Shown here: positions 34,629 through 42,655 of the stretch, one piece after another
Position numbering within the stretch: the stretch's first letter is position 1
Layout of the letters: every line of letters starts with the position of its first letter
Assembly (NCBI RefSeq): GCF_023094165.1
Contig: NZ_JALMDK010000003.1
Location: 744,001 to 808,000, forward strand
Length of the DNA: 64,000 bases
Origin: Crossiella sp. S99.2
Lineage (GTDB): Bacteria > Actinomycetota > Actinomycetes > Mycobacteriales > Pseudonocardiaceae
Reading direction: 5' to 3'
Notes under the pieces: model-generated
What the model was told of the DNA's origin: nothing
Database searches by the model: none
The model's input: the letters and a program-made list of their open reading frames with translations, nothing else
Translations under genes and position numbers: made by a program

Positions 34629-35359
34629 ACCCGCTCCTGGGAGACGTCGAGGCCGAAGGCCAGGGCCAGGTTCTCCGGGGAGAGGACCTCGGCGGGTTCG
34701 CCGCGGGCCAGGATCCGGCGCATCAGCAGCAGGACCTCATCGGCCAGGCCGGGCACGGCGGCCAGGTCGTGGGTGGAGATCAGGATGGTGACGCCGTCGG
34801 CGGCCAGTGCGCGGAGTTGCCGCGTGATGGTGGCCTCCGAGGGCTTGTCCACACCCGCGAACGGCTCGTCCAGCAACAGGATCCGGGCGTGCTGGGCGAT
34901 GCCGCGGGCCAGGAAGGCGCGTTTGCGCTGGCCGCCGGAGAGCTGGCCGATCTGCCGGTCGGCCAGGTCGGTCAGCTCGACCCTGGCCAGCGCGGCGTTG
35001 ACCGCCTCGTGGTCGGCGCGGCGCGCGCGGCGGGTGAAGCCCAGGTGCCCATAACGACCCGTCATCACCACATCGCGGACGGAGAGCGGGAACGCCCAGT
35101 CGACCGTTTCACTTTGCGGCACATAGCCGATCGCGCCGGACTTGCGGGCGCGGGCCGGGGTCTGGCCGTCCACCTCGACGGTGCCGGAGTCCGGGCGCAG
35201 CACGCCCATGATGGTCTTGAACAGGGTGGACTTGCCGGAGCCGTTGACCCCGATCAGCGCGTGCACCCGGCCCTGTTCCAGGGTGAGGCTGACGCCGTTG
35301 AGCGCCTGCACCTCGCCGTAGTGCACGGTGACGTCCTCGACCCGGACCGCGGCCCTCAC
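34625..35359 (-). CDS. Manganese/zinc ABC transporter ATPase
   Basis: 244 residues from GTG 35359 (GTGA overlap with the binding-protein stop). Walker A GVNGSGKST, signature LSGGQRKR, Walker B ILLLDEPFAGVD and switch STHDL are all present. Typical MntB/ZnuC-type ATPase length. The frame is open upstream to 35620, but that part lies antisense within the binding-protein gene. Confidence 0.92.
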   Translation of the reverse strand: MRAAVRVEDVTVHYGEVQALNGVSLTLEQGRVHALIGVNGSGKSTLFKTIMGVLRPDSGTVEVDGQTPARARKSGAIGYVPQSETVDWAFPLSVRDVVMTGRYGHLGFTRRARRADHEAVNAALARVELTDLADRQIGQLSGGQRKRAFLARGIAQHARILLLDEPFAGVDKPSEATITRQLRALAADGVTILISTHDLAAVPGLADEVLLLMRRILARGEPAEVLSPENLALAFGLDVSQERV

Positions 35360-36279
35360 TTGGTCAGCCCCGCGACGATGGTGTCCACGTCGTGCCGGAT
35401 CAGGTCCAGGTAGGTCGGCACCGGGCCGCCTGCCTCGGAGAGCGAGTCCACGTAGAGCACGCCGCCGAAGCGGGCGCCGGTGGCCGAGACGACCTGTTTC
35501 ATCGGCGCGTCGGAGACGGTGGACTCGCAGAACACCGCGGGCACCTTGTTCTGCCGGACGAACTCGATGGCGCCGGCGATCTGCTGCGGGGTGGCCTGCT
35601 GTTCGGCGTTGACCGCCCACAGGTACCGCTCGGTCAGGCCCGCATCCCTTGCCAGGTAGGAGAAAGCGCCCTCGCAGGTGACCAGTGCGCGCTGTTCCTT
35701 GGGCAGCTTGCCGAGTGCGCCAGTGAGCCGTTGCTGGACCTCGGTCAGCTGCTGCTTGTACTTCTCGGCGTTGGCGGTGAACTCGGCCGCGTGCGCCGGG
35801 GCGAGCTTGGCGAAGGCCTTGGCCATGTTGTCGGCGTAGGTGCGCACGTTCAGCGGGGACATCCAGGCGTGCGGGTTGGGCTTGCCGCGGTAGGCGTCCT
35901 CGGCGATGTCCACCGGCTGCACGCCCTCGCTGACCACCGCGTGTGGCACGTCGAGTTCGGCGACGAACTTGGTGAACCAGGCCTCCAGGTTGAGGCCGTT
36001 GTCCAGGATCAGCTTGGCCTGGGTGGCCTTGCGGATGTCGGCGGGGGTGGGCTCGTAGCCGTGGATCTCCGCGCCGGCCTTGGTGATCGACTCGACCCGC
36101 AGTTTGTCGCCTGCCACGTTGCTCGCGATGTCGGCGAGCACGGTGAAGGTGGTCAGCACGACCGGGCGGCTGTCGGCGGGGTCGGCGGCGGTGCGGGCGG
36201 TGCAGCCGGTCGCGGCCAGGGCGAGGACGGCGATCGTGGCCAGCCAGGTGCGCGTTAACCGCGAGGGTGTGTTCCGCAT
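35356..36279 (-). CDS. Manganese/zinc ABC transporter substrate-binding lipoprotein
   Basis: 307 residues from ATG 36279. Lipobox LALAATGC predicts a lipid-anchored cluster A-I metal receptor. Metal ligands lie in EIHGYEPTP (His), PNPHAWMSP (His), LVTCEGAFSYLARD (Glu) and VLYVDSLSE (Asp). The His/His/Glu/Asp set is more like Mn/Fe receptors than three-His Zn receptors. The long His-rich loop of ZnuA is absent. First gene of the operon, 45 bp after the palindrome at 36325. Confidence 0.92.
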   Translation of the reverse strand: MRNTPSRLTRTWLATIAVLALAATGCTARTAADPADSRPVVLTTFTVLADIASNVAGDKLRVESITKAGAEIHGYEPTPADIRKATQAKLILDNGLNLEAWFTKFVAELDVPHAVVSEGVQPVDIAEDAYRGKPNPHAWMSPLNVRTYADNMAKAFAKLAPAHAAEFTANAEKYKQQLTEVQQRLTGALGKLPKEQRALVTCEGAFSYLARDAGLTERYLWAVNAEQQATPQQIAGAIEFVRQNKVPAVFCESTVSDAPMKQVVSATGARFGGVLYVDSLSEAGGPVPTYLDLIRHDVDTIVAGLTK

Positions 36280-36324
36280 GCGTGTTCCGCGCCTCCCAGT
36301 GCCGAGTTCGGTCCTTGGAAGACT

Positions 36325-36346
36325 AAAGTTCGGCTGGCCGAACTTT
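36325..36346. promoter_or_regulatory. 22-bp palindrome AAAGTTCGGC-TG-GCCGAACTTT, likely MntR operator
   Basis: Ten-base perfect arms around a 2-bp centre, 45 bp upstream of the metal-binding lipoprotein gene and about 51 bp from the divergent methyltransferase. Its AT flanks and dyad size suit a DtxR-family dimer, and the operon ends with mntR, so autogenous control by MntR is the simplest reading. Confidence 0.75.
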
Positions 36347-36397
36347 CAAGCGCGGAACGAGTGAGCAAGCCGACGCTGTTCTGGGATGATGGGCGAT

Positions 36398-37012
36398 ATG
36401 CCTGGTCACCGGCTTTTCGCGATGGTCTACGACCGGATGACGGCCGCGATGGAACGGCGGGTGCTGGCCGCCCGGCGGGCCAGGCTGCTGGGTGGGCTGA
36501 CCGGGGTGGTGCTGGACGTCGGGGCGGGCACCGGGGTCAACCTGCCGCATTTCGCCAGTGCGGCGCGGGTGCTGGCTACCGAGCCGGATCCGCACATGCG
36601 GCAGCGCCTCGCTCGCAGGGTGAATCGCGCGCGGGTGCCGGTGGAGGTGCTGGACTCCCCCGCCGAGGCCCTTGCCCTGCCCGATGCCAGCGTGGACGCG
36701 GTGGTCTGCACGCTGGTGCTGTGCACGGTCGCGCATCCGGACCGGGCGCTGACCGAGGCCAGGCGGGTGCTGGCGCCGGGTGGCCGGCTGGTGGTGCTGG
36801 AGCACGTGCGCGGCAGCGGTGGGCTGGCCAGGTGGCAGGACCGGGTGGACCCGCTGTGGCGGCGGCTGGCCGCGGGCTGTCGCCCCAACCGGGACACCGA
36901 GGCCGCGGTGCGCCGGGCCGGGTTCGTCGTCGAGCACCGGGACGCCTTCGCCGAGCTGCCGAGGTTCACCCCGATCCGCACCATGGTCGAACTCATCGCC
37001 CGCCCAGGCTGA
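36398..37012 (+). CDS. Class I SAM-dependent methyltransferase
   Basis: 204 residues from ATG 36398 (36386 is an alternative two codons wide of a poorer RBS). Motif I VVLDVGAGTGVNLPHF (about 39-54), an acidic ATEPDPHM strand end, VDAVVCTLVLCTV and LAPGGRLVVLEHV place it in the Methyltransf_11 group. Small-molecule or lipid (phosphatidylethanolamine-like) methylation is typical of its relatives; the substrate is not evident. Divergent from the manganese operon across the palindrome, so it may share MntR control. Overlaps the PrsW gene end by 20 bp. Confidence 0.8.
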   Translation: MPGHRLFAMVYDRMTAAMERRVLAARRARLLGGLTGVVLDVGAGTGVNLPHFASAARVLATEPDPHMRQRLARRVNRARVPVEVLDSPAEALALPDASVDAVVCTLVLCTVAHPDRALTEARRVLAPGGRLVVLEHVRGSGGLARWQDRVDPLWRRLAAGCRPNRDTEAAVRRAGFVVEHRDAFAELPRFTPIRTMVELIARPG

Positions 37013-38150
37013 CCTCCTGACCACGTCGTGCCAGCTCGGCGCGGGCGCGGCCGATCGCCTGCCGGGTCGCGGCCACCTCCGGATCGGTGGCCGGGTCGGC
37101 CGCCCAGTCCTTGGCCACGGCCAGCGCGAGCTGGGCGTCCTGCAATCGCCGGAGCAGCATTGGGCCCGGCGGGCCGAGCTGGGCGGCGGCGTGTCTGCGG
37201 GCGCGGCGGCGGGATCGGCGGGTGCGCAGGGCGCCGAGTTCCGCGGGGCTGATCATCTCGGCTGGTTCGGCGCGCAGGGTGCTGACGAACCAGCGGTACT
37301 CGTGCCGCGCGCCGTAGCGGATGGCCAGGATGAAGAAGAGCACGATCAGGCCCTGCTTCACGATGATGGTCACCAGGCCGGATTCGCCGAGCAGCGGCGA
37401 GTTCCACAGGAAGTGCAGGCCCCAGCCGCCCAGGAACAGCGCGAACGCCACCAGCACCCGCCGGGCCCAGGATCGGTCCACCCTGGTCAGCGCGTACCCG
37501 ATGCCCAGCCCGACCACGCCGCTGTACACGGTGTGCGTGGCCAGGCCGGTGAGGAACCGGGCCAGCAGCACCCCGATCCCGCCCTGGACATCGCTGTTGG
37601 GGTTCTCGATCGCGTTGCTCAGCACGTAGGTGACGTTCTCGGCGAGCTGGAAGCCGAGGCCGACCATCGCGCCGTACACCAGGCCGTCCAGGGTGCGCTG
37701 GACCTGTTCGCGGCCGATCACCACGATCGCGATCACGCCGAGCGCCTTGAGCGTTTCCTCGGTGGTGGGGCCCGCGATGGCGGCGTACCACTCCACCGCG
37801 AACTCGTGGCCGCCGAGTTTGGCCACCAGCTGGCCGATCGCGCCGTTCGGGCTGCCGGCCAGGGCGGTCATCGCCACGCCCCACAGGAAGGCCGCGGCAA
37901 GCAGCGTGCGGGGTTCCTTCTCGAACAGGTCGATCCAGCGGATCAGCGTGTAGAGCAGCACGCCGAGCACCAGCTGCCCGGCCAGCGCGATGCCCAGCGC
38001 GACCGGGGAGGCCGCGGCGAACGGGGCGAAGGTCAGAGCAAGCAGTGGCAGGCAGATCACCACGATCACCAAATAGACCCACAGCATCGCGCGCCGGGGC
38101 TGCCAGAATGCGCGGGCCTGGAGCGCGCTGATGGCGTTACCTTCCTTCAT
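36993..38150 (-). CDS. PrsW-family intramembrane metalloprotease
   Basis: 385 residues from ATG 38150, with a GGAGG 8 bases upstream. About eight to nine helices carry the PrsW pattern: E131-E132 (GPTTEETLK), N172 (QLAENVTYV), H206 (LATHTVYSG) and H246 (LHFLWN), the probable zinc-site residues. The last 90 residues are a soluble basic, Ala/Arg-rich tail. PrsW cleaves anti-sigma factors in Bacillus; in actinobacteria the targets are mostly unknown, and no anti-sigma gene is adjacent. Confidence 0.88.
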   Translation of the reverse strand: MKEGNAISALQARAFWQPRRAMLWVYLVIVVICLPLLALTFAPFAAASPVALGIALAGQLVLGVLLYTLIRWIDLFEKEPRTLLAAAFLWGVAMTALAGSPNGAIGQLVAKLGGHEFAVEWYAAIAGPTTEETLKALGVIAIVVIGREQVQRTLDGLVYGAMVGLGFQLAENVTYVLSNAIENPNSDVQGGIGVLLARFLTGLATHTVYSGVVGLGIGYALTRVDRSWARRVLVAFALFLGGWGLHFLWNSPLLGESGLVTIIVKQGLIVLFFILAIRYGARHEYRWFVSTLRAEPAEMISPAELGALRTRRSRRRARRHAAAQLGPPGPMLLRRLQDAQLALAVAKDWAADPATDPEVAATRQAIGRARAELARRGQEVSLGGR

Positions 38151-38276
38151 GGCCGGGACCTCCGCGGACGCCAGGACGGGCTGCCTGCTCGCTGGGGAGC
38201 TGCGGTCGATCGCCCGTGAAGTCGGGGACCGCGCCCGCACCTCGCCGACGGTGGCGTGCGATTGGCGGCGGGTGTC

Positions 38277-38816
38277 TCACCCGGTCACCTCCACCAGGTC
38301 CAGCAGGGTGCCGATGCCGGGTTCGGTGTCGCGCGGGCCGACCAGGTTGAGGATCACCGCGGTGCTGTCCCGGCCGAGTAGCCACACCGTGCCGTGCCGT
38401 TCCCGGAGGTCGAACCCGGCCTGGTGGCCGGTGAGTCCGGTGGTGGTGCGCACTTCGCCGGTGAGTTGCCAGCGCAGTGCGGGTTCGGTGACGCCCAGGC
38501 CGCGCAGGTACCGCTCCAGTGCGATCCGGCCGTTCTGCACGCCCGACTTCACCTCGACGCTGAGCCGGTCGGCGGAGCGGGTGAGGGTGAAGCCGGTGGG
38601 GTTGGTGCCCGGTGACTGGGTCCAGCCCGCCAGCGGGGTCAGATCCAGGCTCACCCTGGCCTCCCCCGTGTTGATCACCCTGGTGTCACCGGCCTGCACC
38701 GGTGGGGTCCGGGACGGGACGGTGGCGTTGATCAGGTCGGGGCCGAAGGTCATGGCCAGCACGCCGAGCAACACCAGCAGCGCCCCGCCGAGGCCGACCC
38801 GGTTGCCCGGTCTCAT
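38277..38816 (-). CDS. Single-pass membrane-anchored protein, unknown
   Basis: 179 residues from ATG 38816. An N-terminal helix (VGLGGALLVLLGVLAMTFGPDLI) anchors a beta-rich domain with GFTLTRSADRLSVEVKSGVQNGRIALERYLRGLGV and a WLLGRDSTAVILNLVG strand. It faces outside. The family is not recognised. The start overlaps the stop of the small secreted protein at 38813 (ATGA), so the two are made together. Confidence 0.7.
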   Translation of the reverse strand: MRPGNRVGLGGALLVLLGVLAMTFGPDLINATVPSRTPPVQAGDTRVINTGEARVSLDLTPLAGWTQSPGTNPTGFTLTRSADRLSVEVKSGVQNGRIALERYLRGLGVTEPALRWQLTGEVRTTTGLTGHQAGFDLRERHGTVWLLGRDSTAVILNLVGPRDTEPGIGTLLDLVEVTG

Positions 38817-39013
38817 CGTTGTCCCCGGACCAGGTCGCGGGCGACGATCTCCCTGGCGATCGCGACCAGGTCACCGGTCGCCGGTGTGTCCATAGTGGAC
38901 TGATTGCGGACGGAGTCGGACAGCTCGTCGGTTGGCGCGGCGGCCGCTGGTGCGGCGGTGGCCAGGGTCAGCAGGACCGCGCCCAGTACTGCTGCTGTCT
39001 TCCGTGCGCCCAT
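38813..39013 (-). CDS. Small secreted protein, unknown
   Basis: 66 residues from ATG 39013. Signal peptide KTAAVLGAVLLTLATAAPAAA followed by a polar peptide (PTDELSDSVRNQSTMDTPATGDLVAIAREIVARDLVRG) with an amphipathic end. Coupled by ATGA to the membrane protein at 38816. Unknown function; may be a small partner subunit. Confidence 0.65.
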   Translation of the reverse strand: MGARKTAAVLGAVLLTLATAAPAAAAPTDELSDSVRNQSTMDTPATGDLVAIAREIVARDLVRGQR

Positions 39014-39225
39014 GGCGGTGGGTTCCTCATCAGTGTCGGAGTGATATCGCTACGGGAGAACCCGGCGAACTGGTCGGCATCGGGACCCGCCACCAGCCAC
39101 AGTGGACCATGGCCCACCTGACAGCAAGCCTAGGTGCGCAGGATGGCCGAACAATCACACTGGCGGGTATTGATGGGTCATACTTTCTGGTATTGAACCG
39201 AGGCGCCGACTAGGAGGAAAGTAGT
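39014..39225. other. Intergenic stretch upstream of a possible small gene
   Basis: About 210 bp with no recognisable gene. It holds the promoter region of the minus-strand gene at 39013. A frame ending TAG at 39213 directly before the RBS at 39212-39221 could be a leader, but I see no protein family. Confidence 0.35.
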
Positions 39226-39333
39226 ATGCCGGGCAGACCTGTCCGGCAAATCTGTTCAGTTCGCGGAGTGAAACGTCTGCGCAGTACAGAGCGCCTGCGC
39301 GACCGTGGTACGGTCGAGGCGCTGGTGACCTGA
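39226..39333 (+). CDS. Possible 35-residue basic protein
   Basis: A short frame with a very strong RBS (AGGAGGAAAGTAGT just before ATG 39226). The protein is basic (ten Arg), with a Cys near the middle, reading PGRPVRQICSVRGVKRLRS at the start. There is no homology I recognise. Between it and the regulator at 39497 lie about 160 bp with a small palindrome ATTGTC-G-GACAAT at 39416-39428. May be a leader peptide or a chance frame. Confidence 0.35.
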   Translation: MPGRPVRQICSVRGVKRLRSTERLRDRGTVEALVT

Positions 39334-39496
39334 CGTGACATCCGAGCGGGCCGGACGGAACCTTGGGACGACATTTCCGGAACCATGCCCGCCACATTTT
39401 CCCTGACCGGCGGCAATTGTCGGACAATAAGCAAGAAGGAGCGTTTTCTGGAATTGTGCACACTCGCTCACCGCGATTCCTGATTCGGCGGGTCTC

Positions 39497-40693
39497 GTGA
39501 TCACCGTGGGCATCGTCGATGAAACCCTGGCCCGGTACGGCATCCGCGGCATCCTGGAAAGCGCGCCGGATCTGCGGGTGGTGGGCGAGGCCGGGGATGG
39601 TGCGGCCGCGGTGCGGCTGGCCAGGCAGCAGCGGCCGCGGGTACTGCTGATGGATCTTCGGATGCCCGGCCAGGACGGGTTGTCCGCGATCGAGGCGGTC
39701 CGGGAGCAGGTACCGGAGACCGCGGTGGTGGTGCTGACCGCGTTCGAGCCGACCGCGGCCGAGCAGGTTGGCCACCTGCGCCGGGCGGTGGGCGCGGACA
39801 CGGGCGGGCTTGCGCACCAGGGCACCTGCGCGGGCACGGGCGTATCCACCTGCCAGGCCACGTGCGCGGGCACGGGAACGGGAACGGGCACGGACACCGG
39901 TGGCGGCACGGACACCGGCACCGGCACCGGCACCGGCACCGGCGGATCCTGGCACCAGACCGCGTGCGCTGGCGCGGGCGGGGCCGGTCGTCACGCTCCT
40001 TGCGCCGGGGCGGGCGGGTCCGGTCAGCAGGCCACCTGTGCGGTGGCGGGTGGGTCCACACAGCAGACCGCTGGCGCTGGTGTGGCCGCGTCCGCACACC
40101 AGATCGGTTGCATTGGTATGGCCGCGTCCATGCACCAGGCCGCTTGCGCCGGTGCGGGCGAGTCTGGGCGCCAGGCCAGGTGCCTGGGCGCAGCCGGGTC
40201 CGGGCACCAGACTGCTTGTGCTGGCGGGGCCGGATCCGTGCACCACACCGCTTGTGCGGGTGTGGGCGGGTCCGGACACGAGGCCGATGGCGCTGGTATG
40301 GCTGGGTTTGTGCATCGGGCCATGCGGGCGGGGGTGGCCGGGTTCGTGCTCAAGGATGCCGGGGCGGACGAGTTGCTCTACGCGGTGCGGGTGGTGGCTG
40401 GGGGTGAGGCGATCCTGTCACCTCGACTGACCAGGCTGGTGCTGGCGCAGTTCACCAGCATCGATCCGCGGCGGTTCGCCCAGGCCCATCGGCTGCTTGG
40501 GCAGTTGAGTGCTCGGGAACGCGAGGTGCTCACGTTGGTGGCGCGAGGGGCGTCCAATGTGGCGATCGGGGTGGCGTTGCGGGTCAGTGAGAGCACGATC
40601 AAGAGTCATCTGAGCCGGGTGATGACCAAGATCGGGTGTGCGAACCGGGTGCAGGCGGCGATGATCGCTCGGGATGGGGGGCTGGTGTCCTGA
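39497..40693 (+). CDS. LuxR-type response regulator with a large repeat insertion in its receiver domain
   Basis: 398 residues from GTG 39497; such regulators are normally about 210-220. Receiver residues 1-85 are normal, with phospho-acceptor D53 (LLMDLRMPG) and T81 (VVLTAF); the acidic pocket is D8-E9. The receiver resumes at residue 271 (FVHRAMRAGVAGFVLKD, K286), and the GerE helix-turn-helix follows (LSAREREVLTLVARGASNVAIGVALRVSESTIKSHL). Between lie about 185 residues of 12-residue repeats rich in Gly, Ala, Cys and His. No kinase is adjacent. Whether the domain still folds is open; the reading frame is fully intact. Confidence 0.85.
   Translation: MITVGIVDETLARYGIRGILESAPDLRVVGEAGDGAAAVRLARQQRPRVLLMDLRMPGQDGLSAIEAVREQVPETAVVVLTAFEPTAAEQVGHLRRAVGADTGGLAHQGTCAGTGVSTCQATCAGTGTGTGTDTGGGTDTGTGTGTGTGGSWHQTACAGAGGAGRHAPCAGAGGSGQQATCAVAGGSTQQTAGAGVAASAHQIGCIGMAASMHQAACAGAGESGRQARCLGAAGSGHQTACAGGAGSVHHTACAGVGGSGHEADGAGMAGFVHRAMRAGVAGFVLKDAGADELLYAVRVVAGGEAILSPRLTRLVLAQFTSIDPRRFAQAHRLLGQLSAREREVLTLVARGASNVAIGVALRVSESTIKSHLSRVMTKIGCANRVQAAMIARDGGLVS
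39809..40342 (+). repeat. 36-bp in-frame tandem repeats inside the response-regulator gene
   Basis: Units of 12 residues: LAHQGTCAGTGV, STCQATCAGTGT, a Gly/Thr stretch of ACCGGC-type hexamers (39881-39946), then eleven units from SWHQTACAGAGG to the native FVHRAMRAGVAG at 40307-40342. Consensus S-x-H-Q-T-A-C-A-G-x-G-G. The last unit belongs to the normal receiver fold, so the array looks like amplification of the native segment. Confidence 0.9.
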
Positions 40694-40808
40694 TCGCCGG
40701 GGGTGGACTTTCCGGTGGTCGGATACCCGACCTCCGTTGGATGTTGCGCGCGCACGAACAGTGGTGCGCTGGGGCACGTACCGGAATTTCTGTGGAAGGA
40801 ATCCGATC

Positions 40809-41597
40809 GTGCGAGAAACCCTGCGAAACTTTGCCCGTCGCGCCGCAGTTGTGGCCACTGTTGCGGTGTGTGCGATTCCCCTGGGCGGTCTGGCCAACGC
40901 CGCCGCCAGTGACGTCGATCCCCTGATCGTCGGCGGCACCACGACCACCACCGAGGCCAACCCCTGGACGGTCGCGGTGTTCCACAGCAACCGCGAGCAC
41001 TGCGGTGGCACCCTGATCGCGCCGAACAAGGTGCTCACCGCCGCGCACTGCACCGACGGTGATCCGGCCTCCCGGTTCTCCGTGGTGGCCGGGCGCACCG
41101 ACATGCGCACCACGAAGGGGGTGGTGGCCAAGGTGACCAAGTACTGGCAGCACCCCAGCTACCGGTCGGTGGAACAGGGTGATGACGTCGCGGTGCTCAC
41201 CCTGGACCGCAACCTGGAGCAGAAGACCATGCCGCTGGTGACCGCGGCGGACACCGGGCTGTACCGGGCCGGCACCGTCACCACCACCCTGGGCTGGGGC
41301 GACATCCGCTCCGGCGGGCCGTCCTCGCCGGTGCTGCGCAAGGTGGACGTGCCGCTGACCAGCGATGCCACCTGCAAGTCGGCCTACGGCGAGTACAACG
41401 CCACCTCGATGGTCTGCGCCGGTCTGCCCGAGGGCGGCAAGGACTCCTGCCAGGGTGATTCCGGCGGTCCGCTGGTCACCGCGGGCAAGCTGGTCGGCGT
41501 GGTGTCCTGGGGCGAGGGCTGTGCCCAGGCCGGGAAGCCGGGGGTGTACGCCCGGGTGATCAGCTACCTGGATCTGATCAAGCAGCAGCTCAGGTGA
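40809..41597 (+). CDS. Secreted trypsin-like serine protease (S1)
   Basis: 262 residues from GTG 40809 with GGAAGGA upstream. Signal peptide (RRAAVVATVAVCAIPLGGLANA), short propeptide and mature start IVGG at residue 40. Catalytic triad H80 (TAAHC), D126 (GDDVAVL) and S218 (GDSGGP); D212 at the base of the pocket predicts cleavage after Lys or Arg. Six Cys form the expected three disulfides. Length is standard for the chymotrypsin family. The 3' end overlaps the convergent YdeI-like gene by 8 bp. Confidence 0.95.
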   Translation: MRETLRNFARRAAVVATVAVCAIPLGGLANAAASDVDPLIVGGTTTTTEANPWTVAVFHSNREHCGGTLIAPNKVLTAAHCTDGDPASRFSVVAGRTDMRTTKGVVAKVTKYWQHPSYRSVEQGDDVAVLTLDRNLEQKTMPLVTAADTGLYRAGTVTTTLGWGDIRSGGPSSPVLRKVDVPLTSDATCKSAYGEYNATSMVCAGLPEGGKDSCQGDSGGPLVTAGKLVGVVSWGEGCAQAGKPGVYARVISYLDLIKQQLR

Positions 41598-42195
41598 GCG
41601 GTCCGGTGCGCGGCCGCGGTGGTCGCGCACCGGCGCCCTGGCGGGTCTGCGGGTGATTGGCGCGGAGGTTGAGCGCGGCCAGCGACACGGTCCGCTCGAT
41701 CCGGCGCTGCCTGGTCTCGGGTCGTTTGGCGCCCGCGATCCAGTCCAGGATGAGCCGTTTCGAGGAGGGTGGGAACTGCTCGAAGTGCTTGCGGGCCAAC
41801 GGATCGCGGTCGAGTTGGGCGTGCAGGTCCGTAGGTGGGTTGGCGGGGAGTTCCCAGGTGCCGGTGGCTTTGGCCAGGTCGATCATGGCTTGGCCGGGGG
41901 CGGTCATCAGGCCGCGGTTGATCATGTTCGCGGCGCGGTCTCGGTTGAGCCGGCTCCAGGTGCTGCGCGGGGTGCGCGGGGTGAAGCGCAGGCGGGAGCT
42001 GGTCGGGTCGTGTTTGCGGTGGTGGCTGTCGATCCAGCCGAAGCAGAGCGCCTGTTCGATGGCCTCGTGGTAGCGCGGGCTCGGGGTGGCGCTGTCCTGG
42101 TGCTGGATGATCAGCCAGATCTCGGACTCGGATGTGCTGTTGGCGGCCAGCCAGTTTCGCCAGTCCTCGGTGGTCGCCGCGGTGAAGGTGCTCAT
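41590..42195 (-). CDS. YdeI/OmdA-family protein
   Basis: 201 residues. The start (TFTAATTEDWRNWLAANSTSESEIWLIIQH) and ALCFGWIDSHHRKHDPTSSRLRFTPRTPRSTWSRLN block are characteristic of the bacteriocin-protection/YdeI family (OmdA domain). Biochemistry of this family is poorly known; E. coli YdeI is linked to polymyxin resistance. A tail after about 175 is proline- and arginine-rich. It is followed by the convergent protease and lies 1 bp after the VOC stop, so likely in one transcript with it. Confidence 0.85.
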   Translation of the reverse strand: MSTFTAATTEDWRNWLAANSTSESEIWLIIQHQDSATPSPRYHEAIEQALCFGWIDSHHRKHDPTSSRLRFTPRTPRSTWSRLNRDRAANMINRGLMTAPGQAMIDLAKATGTWELPANPPTDLHAQLDRDPLARKHFEQFPPSSKRLILDWIAGAKRPETRQRRIERTVSLAALNLRANHPQTRQGAGARPPRPRTGPLT

Positions 42196-42196
42196 C

Positions 42197-42610
42197 TCAC
42201 TCCCCCGCCTGACCGGCGAGCACGTTCAGGTAGTGCTGGTTGAACATGACGCCCAGGATGTTGCCGAACGGGTCGATCACCGAGGCGGTGACGAAACCGG
42301 GGCCGTGCTCGGTCGGGCCCTGCTGCGGGGTGCCGCCCAGGTCGAGCAGGCGCTGGTAGGCGGCCTCGATGTCGTCCACGGCCCAGTAGGTCACGGTGCC
42401 GCCGGCGGCACCGGCGCCGGGCGGGGCGAAGCGGCGGTCCAGGATGCCGAGTTCGTGCTGGTAGTCGCCGATGCGGAACTCGACGTAGGCAGGCTTGCCG
42501 TCCAGTTCACGCTCGAAGTAGGGCTGGACGCCGAGCAGTTCGGTGTACCAGGCCACGGCGGCCGTGACGTCGGCGGCGAAGAAGTTGTGGGTGGTGAGTC
42601 CTCGCAACAT
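42197..42610 (-). CDS. VOC-superfamily (glyoxalase-like) protein
   Basis: 137 residues from ATG 42610. Glyoxalase/dioxygenase fold: LTTHNFFAADVTAAVAWYTELLGVQPYFERE and, in the second half, VTYWAVDDIEAAYQRLLDLGGTPQ ... GFVTASVIDPFGNILGVMFN. His8 and the Glu of VEF/DPFGN region suit a metal site. The first gene of a short minus-strand unit with the YdeI-like gene, divergent from a WYL regulator across a perfect palindrome that probably controls it. Confidence 0.88.
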   Translation of the reverse strand: MLRGLTTHNFFAADVTAAVAWYTELLGVQPYFERELDGKPAYVEFRIGDYQHELGILDRRFAPPGAGAAGGTVTYWAVDDIEAAYQRLLDLGGTPQQGPTEHGPGFVTASVIDPFGNILGVMFNQHYLNVLAGQAGE

Positions 42611-42655
42611 CGGTGGTTCCTCTCGTTGGGGCTGACGGAAACCATGTTGCGACCT

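Noticed and set aside
38932..39213. 93-codon frame upstream of the 39226 ORF.
   Set aside because: Its first half is antisense to the small secreted protein and it has no RBS; a shorter 34-codon version from 39109 is too weak to call.
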